Assembly: GCF_003590095.1 (NCBI RefSeq)
Contig: NC_039489.1
Location: 5,952,001-6,016,000, forward strand
Direction: 5' to 3'
Origin: Trichoplusia ni
Lineage: Eukaryota; Arthropoda; Insecta; Lepidoptera; Noctuidae
Length of the DNA stretch: 64,000 bases
The position numbers and the translations under genes were made by a program. How positions within the stretch are numbered: the first letter of the stretch is position 1; each line of letters starts with the position of its first letter. Below the pieces are notes generated by a model. It ran no database searches and had not been told where the DNA came from. It saw nothing but the letters and a program-made list of their open reading frames with translations. Positions 55,156 through 64,000 of this stretch are shown in pieces.

Positions 55156-57379
55156 TTTTTTATAATACTTTAAAAGTAAAATGTGTTTAAATATATTATG
55201 CTGAAACTTGTGGAAGTGGGGGCTAGTTGTCACACTTAAAAAGTGACGTCACACCACATACAATTCTATCAGGTAATACAAAAAACCGTGCCTTACGAAA
55301 AGTTTACATAGAAGCAATGATAACTAAAAGAAGCCATTTCAGCCTAAAACCACAAGTGCCCAAAAATACCCTTCAGCTATCTTCAGAGATCTCAATTTCA
55401 CAACTATTTATGATTCAAATAGCAACTTCAATATTTGTTCACTAAATACACGTCACACTTACTTTTCCCCTATTTTTGGTACGTTTAAATAGATACTGTT
55501 TTGTTTATTTGCGTGCACGCACAGTTGGAATACTAATGTGGTTGGAGTGTTTACGTATGAAACGCTGTGTGAGCTAGTTTCGTAACTATTTTGCGAAATT
55601 TACTGAGTTTTTTTTTGGTTAGGACCTTTTTGGTGAAATTTACTGATAAGGGTTAAAAATTTGATAGCTAACATAACGAGATAATGTTTTGCTGGGATGC
55701 AGGTATGTTAGTAATGACAGGATCGCGTAGTTTTTGTTTGATGTGGAGAAGGGTAGTGAGCTCACATTCTTGTACATTAGCTCATTTAGATTATTATGTT
55801 TTCTTTTAAGAACAAGCTAAAAAGCGAAAATAAATTGTGCGCGAAGTGCCGTGGGTTCGATTTCCGTTTAAAACAAGCGTTTATGTCAATGCTTGTTCTG
55901 AGTCTAGGTGTCTTTGTGCGTGTGATTTGTATGTTTGCGAAACCTCCTGCTACACAATGATTAAAATCCTTAATGCGGGAGTCGTTTATTAAAAAAAAAC
56001 TGAATATAAAATTTTCATATTTAACGAAATCCAATCTTTCATATAAACACTCGACCAGTCACATTCCAAACTCCTAACTAAAAATTAGGTCACCAGCGCC
56101 AATAACATTAAATATAGCTTTCGATAAATAAGGTTGGCGTGACCAAACATGGCCGCCGGTCCAAAGAGTATAATTATTATGTCGTTGTAACAATAGTGTC
56201 GTTCCAATTGACGTTTTTAAATAAACTTTTGTTTTTATTTTTGGTAGGAGGAGTTGATTAGTTGATATATGAGCTTGTTAAATGACAGCTTAATAATGGA
56301 ATGGTAATTATTTTTATTGATGATTGCTTTTAAAAAGTACGGTTGTTAACGTTTTGTGTTTTTGTGTTTAAAATAGACTTAGATCAAGGATTATATGGTA
56401 CTGTTGATATTAAGTAAAATAATTTCGGAAAATTTCGAGGCACTACCCGATAAGCTAGGAGGCTGAAAATTTCGGGATGGTTTCAAACCCGATGACAATG
56501 CAATTAACAAGTATAAAAACGGCTATACCAATTTTGATTAAATTTGAACAGAGTGAAATTAAAAAAAAAACGTGGGTTTAAGAGTAAGGTGGACTTTAAT
56601 AGTCTTAAAACCCACGTTTTTTTTTATTAAACTTCTTACTTTTTGACTCTATGGTATGGTTAGTTATGTAGGTAGACTCTAGCTCAAACTTACATAAATA
56701 AGTATCTGTGTATGTATATGTAAAAACGAATGGTTAAAGGTTTATTAAATTTAACTCCAAACGCTCGTGATCATTATTAATTCATCTTAATAACAAAAAA
56801 AATGACTAGCTCATTTTTAAAAACTAAAACAATAATGAGGACAACCTTGTTCATTTGAAAAATTGTATTACAATAACTTATTTATATTGGAACAAAGTCA
56901 GTTCACTGTTAATAAAAAGTTTAAATAAAACTGTTTTTATCTTTCATAATTTTCAGTGCTAACGAAATCGAAATGAAAATGGAATCTAATTTACAAATAT
57001 TGCTGGGTTTTTGTAAAAAAAATGTTGTTTTTACTTAATCACGAAATTATAATTATTACTTGTTATTTTAATATTATTTAAGAGACACAATACTTTTTAT
57101 GTAAAAATGCTCATGGTCGAAATAGTAACCGTAGAGTTTGTCACGCCGTCATTTCTCCAACGCAAGAATTTTATATTATACGGTAAAGGGCGGAAAAATT
57201 GTCAAACTACCCAATAATTTACTAACCACTAAAAGGTACAACTACGTAGACTAATTTAATTAGTTAAATTTTATACATGCACGCACTCAACATGATCGCA
57301 ATTCGTGATCACAATTCAATACCTCACACGTGCCTGAATTATATTGACCGTCAATCAACATTCAAAATATTTCACACAT

Positions 57380-57409
57380 GGCCAATCTGGATCGCGATCG
57401 AGATTGGTC
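57380..57409. repeat. Imperfect 30-bp palindrome near the contig break
   Basis: GGCCAATCTGGATCG followed directly by CGATCGAGATTGGTC; 13 of 15 positions pair. It lies about 40 bp beyond the point where the left contig stops. Confidence 0.8.
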
Positions 57410-57670
57410 TTATAACTGATACCCTCAGATTGGAGGACTATCCCCAACATTGACGGGTAGAAAAGCATTTCGCTTGATTCACTATTCTATTTATTAAAAG
57501 GAGACCTAATACTTTTAAGTTTTTATTAACTAACAAATACTGTATCATTTATATGTATGTTAGTCTGTAAGGTATACATGAGCCACGTTGCCTGAAAAAA
57601 ACTTATTATTAATAATAAAAACACCCAAAAAATGCCGAAAAGTTCCTAATCAGAATCTTTTCTTTCCCAG

Positions 57671-57848
57671 TTCCAAAAGTCGAGATAGTCGACGAAAGAG
57701 GTCGGCCTCTCCAGGACAAGTTCTACAAAGAAGGCTCTATCATAGAGCTGAGGTGTGTGGTGAGTGAGGTGCCGCAGCCAACGAGACAAGTCAACTGGAA
57801 ACACGGATCCAGACTGCTGAACTATGATACGAAGAGAGGTGGAGTCAG
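57671..57848 (+). CDS. dpr-like Ig protein, exon 4 (first part of Ig2)
   Basis: Residues 168-226 plus two bases. Acceptor TTTCTTTCCCAG ends at 57670; donor GTCAG|GTATGT at 57849. It begins with the VPKVEIVDERG linker between the domains, followed by Ig2: YKEGSIIELRCVV with Cys196, then QVNWKHGSRLLNYDTKRGGV with core Trp210. The second Ig2 cysteine, expected in a later YTC-like motif, and the membrane anchor are not in any exon I could find down to 64000. Two leftover bases (AG) need a phase-matched downstream exon. It is joined to exon 3 across the gapped intron; sequence continuity of the family makes the join secure although the assembly between is faulty. Confidence 0.92.
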
Positions 57849-58259
57849 GTATGTTGGGGGAATTGTTGAGGTTTTTGAGGTCTAGCTTAGTCCAAATCTA
57901 TGGTAAAATTGGCTTAGGACTGTGATTAATGTTTTGTCTTTCGATGAATTTGTTTGCTAGAAAAAGAATTTCGGTATATATACAAGTAAATTTAGACGGA
58001 TGGATTGATAAAGGTCATTAACCATTGGAGCATGAAAGCATAAGTATAAAGACTTAAGAATAACATCCAAAGATACAAAATTAAGTAGGGTCTGGTGGTT
58101 ACCGGTGAATTTAAATCGAACCCGCGATTCTGATGGTTTCATACAAAAAGGCTTAAGTAAAAATCTTCTTGCATTAAAAGTTGGCCACCTATCAAATTTG
58201 TGACCGCACTAACTTTTGTTTCACCTTGAAGTTTACTTTAATTCTTTTTCTCTATGAAC

Positions 58260-58480
58260 AGACAGTGGCACCCAGGGCCTTAGCTAGGGGCCCAGGGGCC
58301 CCGAGGCCTCGAGGCAACACAAGGAGTGGGGGCCCCCTTGGTTCAAGTTATTTTCATTCAGTGAAAAATTTATCAAGCTTTTTTTTTTAGATGCTTTCTT
58401 TTTATTTCATCGGGAGTGCTGGGCCCCTAGTCATAGTGGCGGGCTCCTGGTCATAGTGGGCCCCTAGGCACTGGCCTAAA
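58260..58480. repeat. GC-rich repeat island with 20-bp tandem units
   Basis: CAGTGGCACCCAGGGCC opens an unusually GC-rich stretch with many GGGCCCC words. A poly-T and AT stretch follows, then GGGCCCCTAGTCATAGTGGC, GGGCTCCTGGTCATAGTGG and GGGCCCCTAGGCACTGG in tandem (about 58430-58475). It could be a DNA transposon remnant: CAGTGGC-type ends and GGGCCCCTAG suggest hAT-like terminal repeats, but no clear target duplication is seen. Confidence 0.45.
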
Positions 58481-58877
58481 GTGCCTTATGGATATAGGGT
58501 TGCGTTTTTACCCTATGGGCTCGAAATCTTAAAAAAAGAGTCAGAAAATAAGAAAGGTTGGGATGTTTCACTTCGTAAATGGTCAAAATCGAAACAAAAT
58601 CGTGTTAATATTTATTTGATCCATAAGTCCTGAGTGTACATGTTTCATTCTAAGCAATTAGTGTTTCAGACACAAGACAATTTTTGAGTTGAAGTAAAAC
58701 GGTTTGATGATATGTATTTCTGAAACATAATTATTTAGATTTTCAATTTACGCTGTTCCTTTTAACTGCAAAACGTTGAACTTTGACAGTGATTTCAATT
58801 CTGCGAACTAGTCTTTATCCGATTTGTGTCACTTGCTTCTCACGAATATGTCTCGAAATTATTCTGTCGCATAAGTC

Positions 58878-59261
58878 AAACCTAGGCAGGAGCTCGTGGC
58901 TGTGCTATAACCGCATAAGTGATTCGATCACAGGTTAAGCTATGCTTGACGCGGTTGGTCCGTAGATGGGTGACCATCTTTGTCATAGCGAGTTCCTCCG
59001 TGTTTCGGAAGGCACGTTAAATTGTGGGTCCCGTCTGTTATTCCTACATCTTTGACAGTCGTTATAGGTAGTCAGAAGCTTGAAAAAGCCTGACAGCCAG
59101 TCTAACCAAGGGGTATCGTGTTGCCTAGGTAACTGGGTTGAGGAGGTCAGATAGGCAGTCGCTCCTTGTAAAACACAGGTACTCAGCTGAAACCGGTTGG
59201 ACTGGTAGCCGACCCCAACATAGTTGGGAAAAGGCTAGGCCAATGATGACGTGAAACCTAG
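58878..59261 (+). mobile_element. 5S-head SINE (family B), near-complete copy
   Basis: Element 58886-59250, with AAACCTAG at 58878-58885 and 59254-59261 as a probable target duplication (GTCAAACCTAG and GTGAAACCTAG, 11 bp with one mismatch). The head is GAGCTCGTGGCTGTGC, AACCGCATAAGTG, CGATCACAGGTTAAGC, GACGCGGTTGGTCCG, TAGATGGGTGACC; the tail is GGCTAGGCCAATGATGA. Confidence 0.85.
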
Positions 59262-59407
59262 TCAATAAATGATCTGAAAATTAATGCTAAAACTGTGCTT
59301 AGTAACTTGTTACATTTTAGCAGGTATTACAAGGCTTTTACCAAAAACATTAGCTGGCATTGTAAATATGTCCGAAAATACAATATAAAGACATACATAC
59401 TTACATA

Positions 59408-59641
59408 TCTATACTTCTATATACTAATATAAAATGCTGAAGAGTTCGTTTGCTTGTTTGTTTGAACGCGCTAATCTCAGGAACTACTGGTTCAAATTGA
59501 AATATTATTTTTGTGTTGAATAGACCATTCATTGAGGAAGGCTTTAGGCTACATACCATCACGCTGCGACTAATAGGAGCGAAGAAAAAGTCATAACTTA
59601 TATCTTCTAACCACGCAGACGAAGTCGCGGGCAACAGCTAG
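59408..59641 (+). mobile_element. Non-autonomous Helitron-like element, copy 5
   Basis: A|TCTATACTTCTATATACTA at the 5' end and GTCGCGGGCAACAGCTAG|T at the 3' end. A short internal stretch (ACAATGGAAAATGTG in others) is deleted. The minus ORF 59401-59634 is a shadow of the repeat. Confidence 0.75.
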
Positions 59642-60734
59642 TCATTAATAAATTATCGACGCTCCAACCATATTTATTGAAATTTAATAGGCATTCCATG
59701 TGAACGCAAAAATATTCCAAATAATATTTATTAACAACAAGCCCTGTTTATATAGATAATTACCACAATTATTTATCCAGCCAAATTTACAGGTTGTTTA
59801 AACTGTCGCATTTGTTTCGTAACGAGCTGTGTACTTGATTTAGGAGGGTTATATTTAATTAGAAGATCACTGCAGATTGGAATTAGGAGTGTTATATAGA
59901 TTTATGTTAATCTAATTTAAACTGTGATTTGTTTTCGGTTGTACTGTTTATTTATTATGCTTTTGTTTTGAGTTTGAATTAGGTGTATGAAATTGAGTAA
60001 CCTGAATTGTATTCGAATTTGAAATGATTTATAGATTATTGCTATTGCGAAATTGTGTGGTGGCTTACAGTTTATTGAAGCTATTTGTACCAGGTTTAAT
60101 ATCAGAGGTTAAGTTTTTAAGGTTTGGTAGGCTGATATAAAGTCCATCATTTTAAAATATTCATATTATGTAAGAAGTAAAAATCAAAAAATGAAAAAAG
60201 CTAATCTTGAATTAAGGACTTTTACCATCGTACATATTACCATTAACAATTTATGACAATTTAAGGCGCATCACTAAAATAAAAAGGAAGTTATTTTATC
60301 AACAAGTGGCCAGTACTTAAATATATTATGTCTACTAAATATATTATTATGTCGATAAAAATAAAGTCCTTTCTAAAACGACACTGAAATCCCTTTTCAC
60401 ATCCTTTGATGCCTCGTATGATATTTTTTACGTAAATTATTACTAAATACTAATACAAGCCATCACAAACAATATGTTGATAATAGGAACATGACATATA
60501 ATAAGCATAGTTACCAAATTACGTCTATTGGATTGACTCACAAATAACAGAAGGTTTTATTTGATTAAGCAGAGGTCTTTGCACTACTGTCCGTATATAT
60601 CCTATTTCTAATAATAATCGGACAAATGAAGGTTAGGTACTACCTAATGTATCCTGTCTTAACTTTACGTGTCATCCAAATAGTATTTACTAGGTATTGC
60701 CCACGACTAAGTCGAATTTCGTTATCACCACGCG

Positions 60735-60915
60735 GAAAGTTTTAGCTGTCTAGCTATCAAGACGCAGCCTGGTGACAGAAAGACAGGTTGAGAGAAAACA
60801 GTGTTATCACGGTTCATGAGATACAACCTGGAGACGGACAGCCGAAATGATAGAAGGACTGACAAAAAAGACTCGTTAATAGGGATTTTTTTTATCCTTT
60901 CGGTACGGAATCCAA
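60735..60915 (-). repeat. Family C repeat with internal duplication
   Basis: Reverse order: GCTGTCTAGCTATC, ACGCAGCCTGGTGACAG, AAAGACAGG, then a second ACGGTTCATGAGATACAACC, TGGAGACGGACAG, and GGTACGGAATCC at the end. The CCTGG..GACAG module is present twice. Confidence 0.6.
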
Positions 60916-61149
60916 AAATGAATTGCTTAAAAAGGTATTGTGTTCAAAAGGCTGATCACATAATACGTACTTATTCCTTTTTACTGTTTAAGCAATTGTT
61001 TGTTTAGGATTCAATGGCATTTCAGGGAAATTGCCGATATGTTTTTATAAAAGATTGTATAAAAATGTTAGAGTAATGTTGTTAGTGTTAATCTATATAA
61101 ATTTCTTTCATCATACATATATGTAGAAAATGACACCATATTCCTGGTC

Positions 61150-61310
61150 TTCATTGCCGGTACATAACGAATCGTAATAACCTAGACTGCTGAAATTTTT
61201 CACTAATGGAATACGTTTTAAAATTTTACGGGTGGTCCATTTTATTTACATTTTGAGCCTATTTGTACGGAACTCCCTCAGTGTCGCGAGTCCGACTTGT
61301 AATTGGCCAT
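61150..61310 (+). repeat. Family C repeat, 3' part
   Basis: CATAACGAATCGTAATAACC, TAGACTGCTGAAATTTTTCA, then TTGTACGGAACTCCCTCAGTG and TCGCGAGTCCGACTTGTAAT, the same 3' end as at 6138-6166. Confidence 0.55.
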
Positions 61311-64000
61311 TTTTCTTAATTCTATTTTAACACAGAGTCTATATTTTTTTCAGAAAATCAACATAACATTATAACATTAATCTATTATGGTTAAAGACTT
61401 GGCAGAGAACCACAATAGCTCAAACAAACTTAATATACTTTGTATCAAACAAACAATTATCTCTTAAAATATTGTGAGGACTAAAATAATTTTTTCACAA
61501 TTCATGTCTTGATAATAAATAGACACTTTAAATAGAGGTTTCGTTACTAATAGCTTGTTACTAAATATGTTTGGGAGTCCCGAGGGATACCTTTTAACGT
61601 ACGCGGACAATAGTTGGTGGAACTATTCAAATTGTTCCCATATTGAGTAGTTAGAGGTAATGCGGTGTTAGTGTTGTGTTAGGATATTAAAGAGAAACTA
61701 CTCCTTTTTAATTGGAAAAGTTGAATAGATTATTTGGCGAATGAAATCTAATTATTCTGATGGAAAGATTTCTAGAGGTTCTGGATATTTTTTGTCGATA
61801 AGTTACGATACGTGAAATATGATTGCATATGTGCATTCAAATGTAATATGGTTTGCATGTTAAAAAATGGATTTTGAAGATTTTTAGTAAATCATATAAT
61901 AGATCTACATATACCTAACTGTTTTTTTGATTCCAAAATTAATGTAAAAATAGTGAAGGAATCTGCTTAATTAAAATGTTAAATCAAGCAGGCCGATTAG
62001 CGGAACCCTCAAAAGGGAAGTTCAACTGAAATATTTTAACTATGGAGTTCTAAAACTTAAGGGTGTATTTACATTAATAATAGTTACTTTGTCGGCTTTG
62101 CTCAGTTTACGAGATAAGTACTTTGTAATATGTTTTAGATGTAAGGCTCGTGCCTTAAGTGTGAAGGGAAGTGAATCAATTTGCTTGATCGAGTTGTACT
62201 TTTATTTTTTTATCGATAGCAGTTTATTGACGCGTTGTTTGCTTGATCAGCCGACTAGTTCGGTAAGGACATTATATTTGCACGACGTTAAACCCACTGT
62301 GTCAACAAGATTAAATTTGTGGGTATCTTTTAAACAGTAAAAGAAAAATATGTGTCACAGATGTAGCTTTCAAAGATGCTCTTCACAATTTAGAAATTTT
62401 ATCTAAATTGAATATACCTAATTAACTTGTGTTAGTACCTATAGTACGTTATTTATTCAACTTGTAATCAGCTAATTGTATAGAATGTAGTCACTATTAA
62501 TTCCGTTGTAAGGAATCTACTTGGGCATAGGCAACTAAATAACCTTAATTCATTCTTGGTCTGGTCACTCGCTTCTCATAAGAGAGACAAATGGAAGAAG
62601 AATGGGAAGACATTAGCCCACCAGTTGGCCATTCCAAGCTAGTAATAATAATAACTAGCACAATACACATTGCCATTTGCAATAGCTCTGTAGCTACCTT
62701 GGGCCGTCCATGTTTGTTCTTTAATTGAGCAGGGTTAGATAGCCCCTGCTAGATATCTCATCACATTTTAGATTAAAGCTCTCAACAAGGCCTCTGCATG
62801 TTGGACCTGTGTCCTCGTGTACGCCTTTAAAAAGGACCGGGTCTCTCCCTATGAAGTTATCCCGTGATAGAAAAGAGATAATAATAATAACTAGCACAAC
62901 AATTCTCAAGCTAATTTGTTAGCCTCAGTCTCCTAATTTGTCAATACATCAAGTGTCTATTTGTAGTTCTATTTGTAACAGACGGTAGTCTGATCAAATT
63001 GCCCTCAATTCGACTCACAATGATACTATTTCGAGACGCTTATTAAATTGTATTAGCATTTCCATTCAGAATAACTTAGTTGGTTCTTTTCTGGACAAAT
63101 TGTTTCTTTCTTGATATGGATTAAATAAAATTCTAGGTCATCTACTGAGTTATTAGAAAAGGTAAAAGATTTATTGGAATTTGATATTGTTTTTTTTTCA
63201 ATGTAGGTCTCGTTTGCTCCAATTTGATTTGGTTTGTGTCAGTTTCAATTAGCTAGTATAAACATTGCCTGATAAGAAACATAATTGGTCCATCAAATAT
63301 CTCTATGTTCTGTATAATGTACTTTCTAATTTTGATGACGTTTGGTCTTGCTTGTGTAAAACACTACTGGGCAGAAGGTTCTTTCTAAATATATAGGTTA
63401 AATATTAAGCAATACGCTTAGCTTGGGTTATCCGATTTTCTGATATTTTTCTACATAGTTCATTCAATGCCTTAACAGGATATGAAATACTAACTCTACC
63501 TTGAGCATATAAATCTTGTTAAAAGTAGTGCAAGGTCATCATAACTTTGTGTAGTATTTTTTTATTACGGATCCGATACCTACTTTACATGGTCTAAATT
63601 GAGAGTCAGAGCTAAGTCAATATAGAACGGTCTCAATAACTGGACTCTAGTTCTAAGTAGGTCACCCCACCGGTTTTTCAATGAGCTGCAACGGCAAATA
63701 CTTCTGGTTACGTACGAATTCGATTTGCATTTAACAGAGTCTCACCATAGAGTATTATAGGGAAGTTAGATGCTGCACTTTATTAAGTGTTAAACGATTT
63801 TCGCTGTTCGGCAGTTAAGACAAGGTATATTATGACTTAATTGTACTTTTTATGTAAACTATTATATTAAAGATGAACAATTTTCGGATGTCATGATTTT
63901 TTTGATAACCTCATACATACAACTCATTGACTATTTGCTTTGTGACGAGAGTGGTGCTAAGGAGGTTATACACTGTTTTTTCTCCACAGTTAGAGGTTTT

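Larger units (their letters stand above)
48512..57338 (+). repeat. Right copy of repeated block (contig start, no LINE)
   Basis: 8827 bp matching 35721-47511 without the LINE. It starts at the first base after the N run and continues past 57338 into unique sequence with the Ig2 exon. It contains the same SINE, Helitron and family C insertions at the same places, which shows it is the same locus. The expected length after removing the LINE and adding back 708 bp is 8835, so the net small-indel difference is only 8 bp. Confidence 0.95.
29309..57670 (+). other. dpr-like gene, intron 3 as assembled (28.4 kb, inflated)
   Basis: Donor GTGAGT at 29309; acceptor TCTTTTCTTTCCCAG ending at 57670. Phases agree: one base left plus two gives Val168. 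The assembled length includes the 1000-N gap and a repeated contig overlap of about 8.8 kb, so the true intron is probably about 18-22 kb depending on whether the LINE allele is present. It holds most of the repeats in the window. Confidence 0.8.
57849..64000 (+). other. dpr-like gene, next intron (runs past the window)
   Basis: No phase-matched exon continuing Ig2 was found. It contains a GC-rich repeat, a complete 5S-head SINE, a Helitron-like copy and family C copies. From 61310 to 64000 I see no gene and no recognised repeat; the ORFs plus 62089-62340 and minus 62721-62909 look like chance. A CTCCACAG word at 63982-63989 is acceptor-like, but with two leftover bases it would read a stop at once. 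Confidence 0.6.

Noticed and set aside
35721..57338. Recent segmental duplication
   Set aside because: The repeat edges coincide exactly with both sides of a 1000-N scaffold gap, which points to unmerged overlapping contigs.
63970..64000. Next dpr exon starting at 63990 after CTCCACAG
   Set aside because: With the two leftover bases of exon 4 the frame reads Ser then a stop, and the following residues do not resemble Ig2.

Overview
The window looks like nuclear DNA of a lepidopteran insect, most likely a moth. It is AT-rich with very sparse coding sequence, and it is full of dispersed repeats of types I know from Lepidoptera: an RTE-type LINE ending in TGATG repeats, a poly(A)-tailed two-ORF LINE, tRNA-derived SINEs, a second SINE with a 5S-rRNA-like head, and short Helitron-like elements ending GTCGCGGGCAACAGCTAG. 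No database search was possible, so the taxon is an inference.

One host gene is supported. It is a plus-strand gene of the dpr family (defective proboscis extension response; two-Ig-domain neuronal surface proteins that bind DIPs). Four exons can be read with consensus splice sites and matching phases: a signal-peptide exon (19585-19717, coding from 19642), an Ig1 N-terminal exon (28398-28609), an Ig1 C-terminal exon (29095-29308) and an Ig2 N-terminal exon (57671-57848). They give 226 residues in frame. The 5' UTR start, promoter, rest of Ig2 and membrane anchor lie outside the window or were not found. Almost everything from 19.7 to 64 kb is therefore dpr intron.

Layout: 1-19.5 kb is upstream or 5' intron sequence with old repeat fragments, an 82-bp RTE stub and a pair of perfect palindromes. 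19.6-28.4 kb is intron 1, which holds a complete RTE LINE (20856-24023) with target-site duplication and intact ORF. 28.4-29.3 kb holds the Ig1 exons. 29.3-57.7 kb is intron 3 as assembled, and 57.8-64 kb is the next intron.

Intron 3 contains a 1000-N gap (47512-48511). The sequence left of the gap (35721-47511) is the same as the sequence right of it (48512-57338), and the repeat units end exactly at the two gap edges. This is best read as two overlapping contig ends that were not merged, not as a biological duplication. The two versions differ by single-base homopolymer changes and by one large event: the left contig carries a 3.66-kb LINE with an intact RT ORF (39986-43649) in place of 708 bp present in the right contig (52770-53477). 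That LINE looks like a presence/absence allele.

Most of the remaining content is mobile DNA: five Helitron-like copies (four loci), eight 5S-head SINE copies (six loci), tRNA-SINEs, a frequent family I call family C (GGTTCC...CAGGCTGTATCTCATGAACC), and a 233-bp foldback element. No RNA gene, CRISPR array or operon is present, and most short ORFs look like chance.
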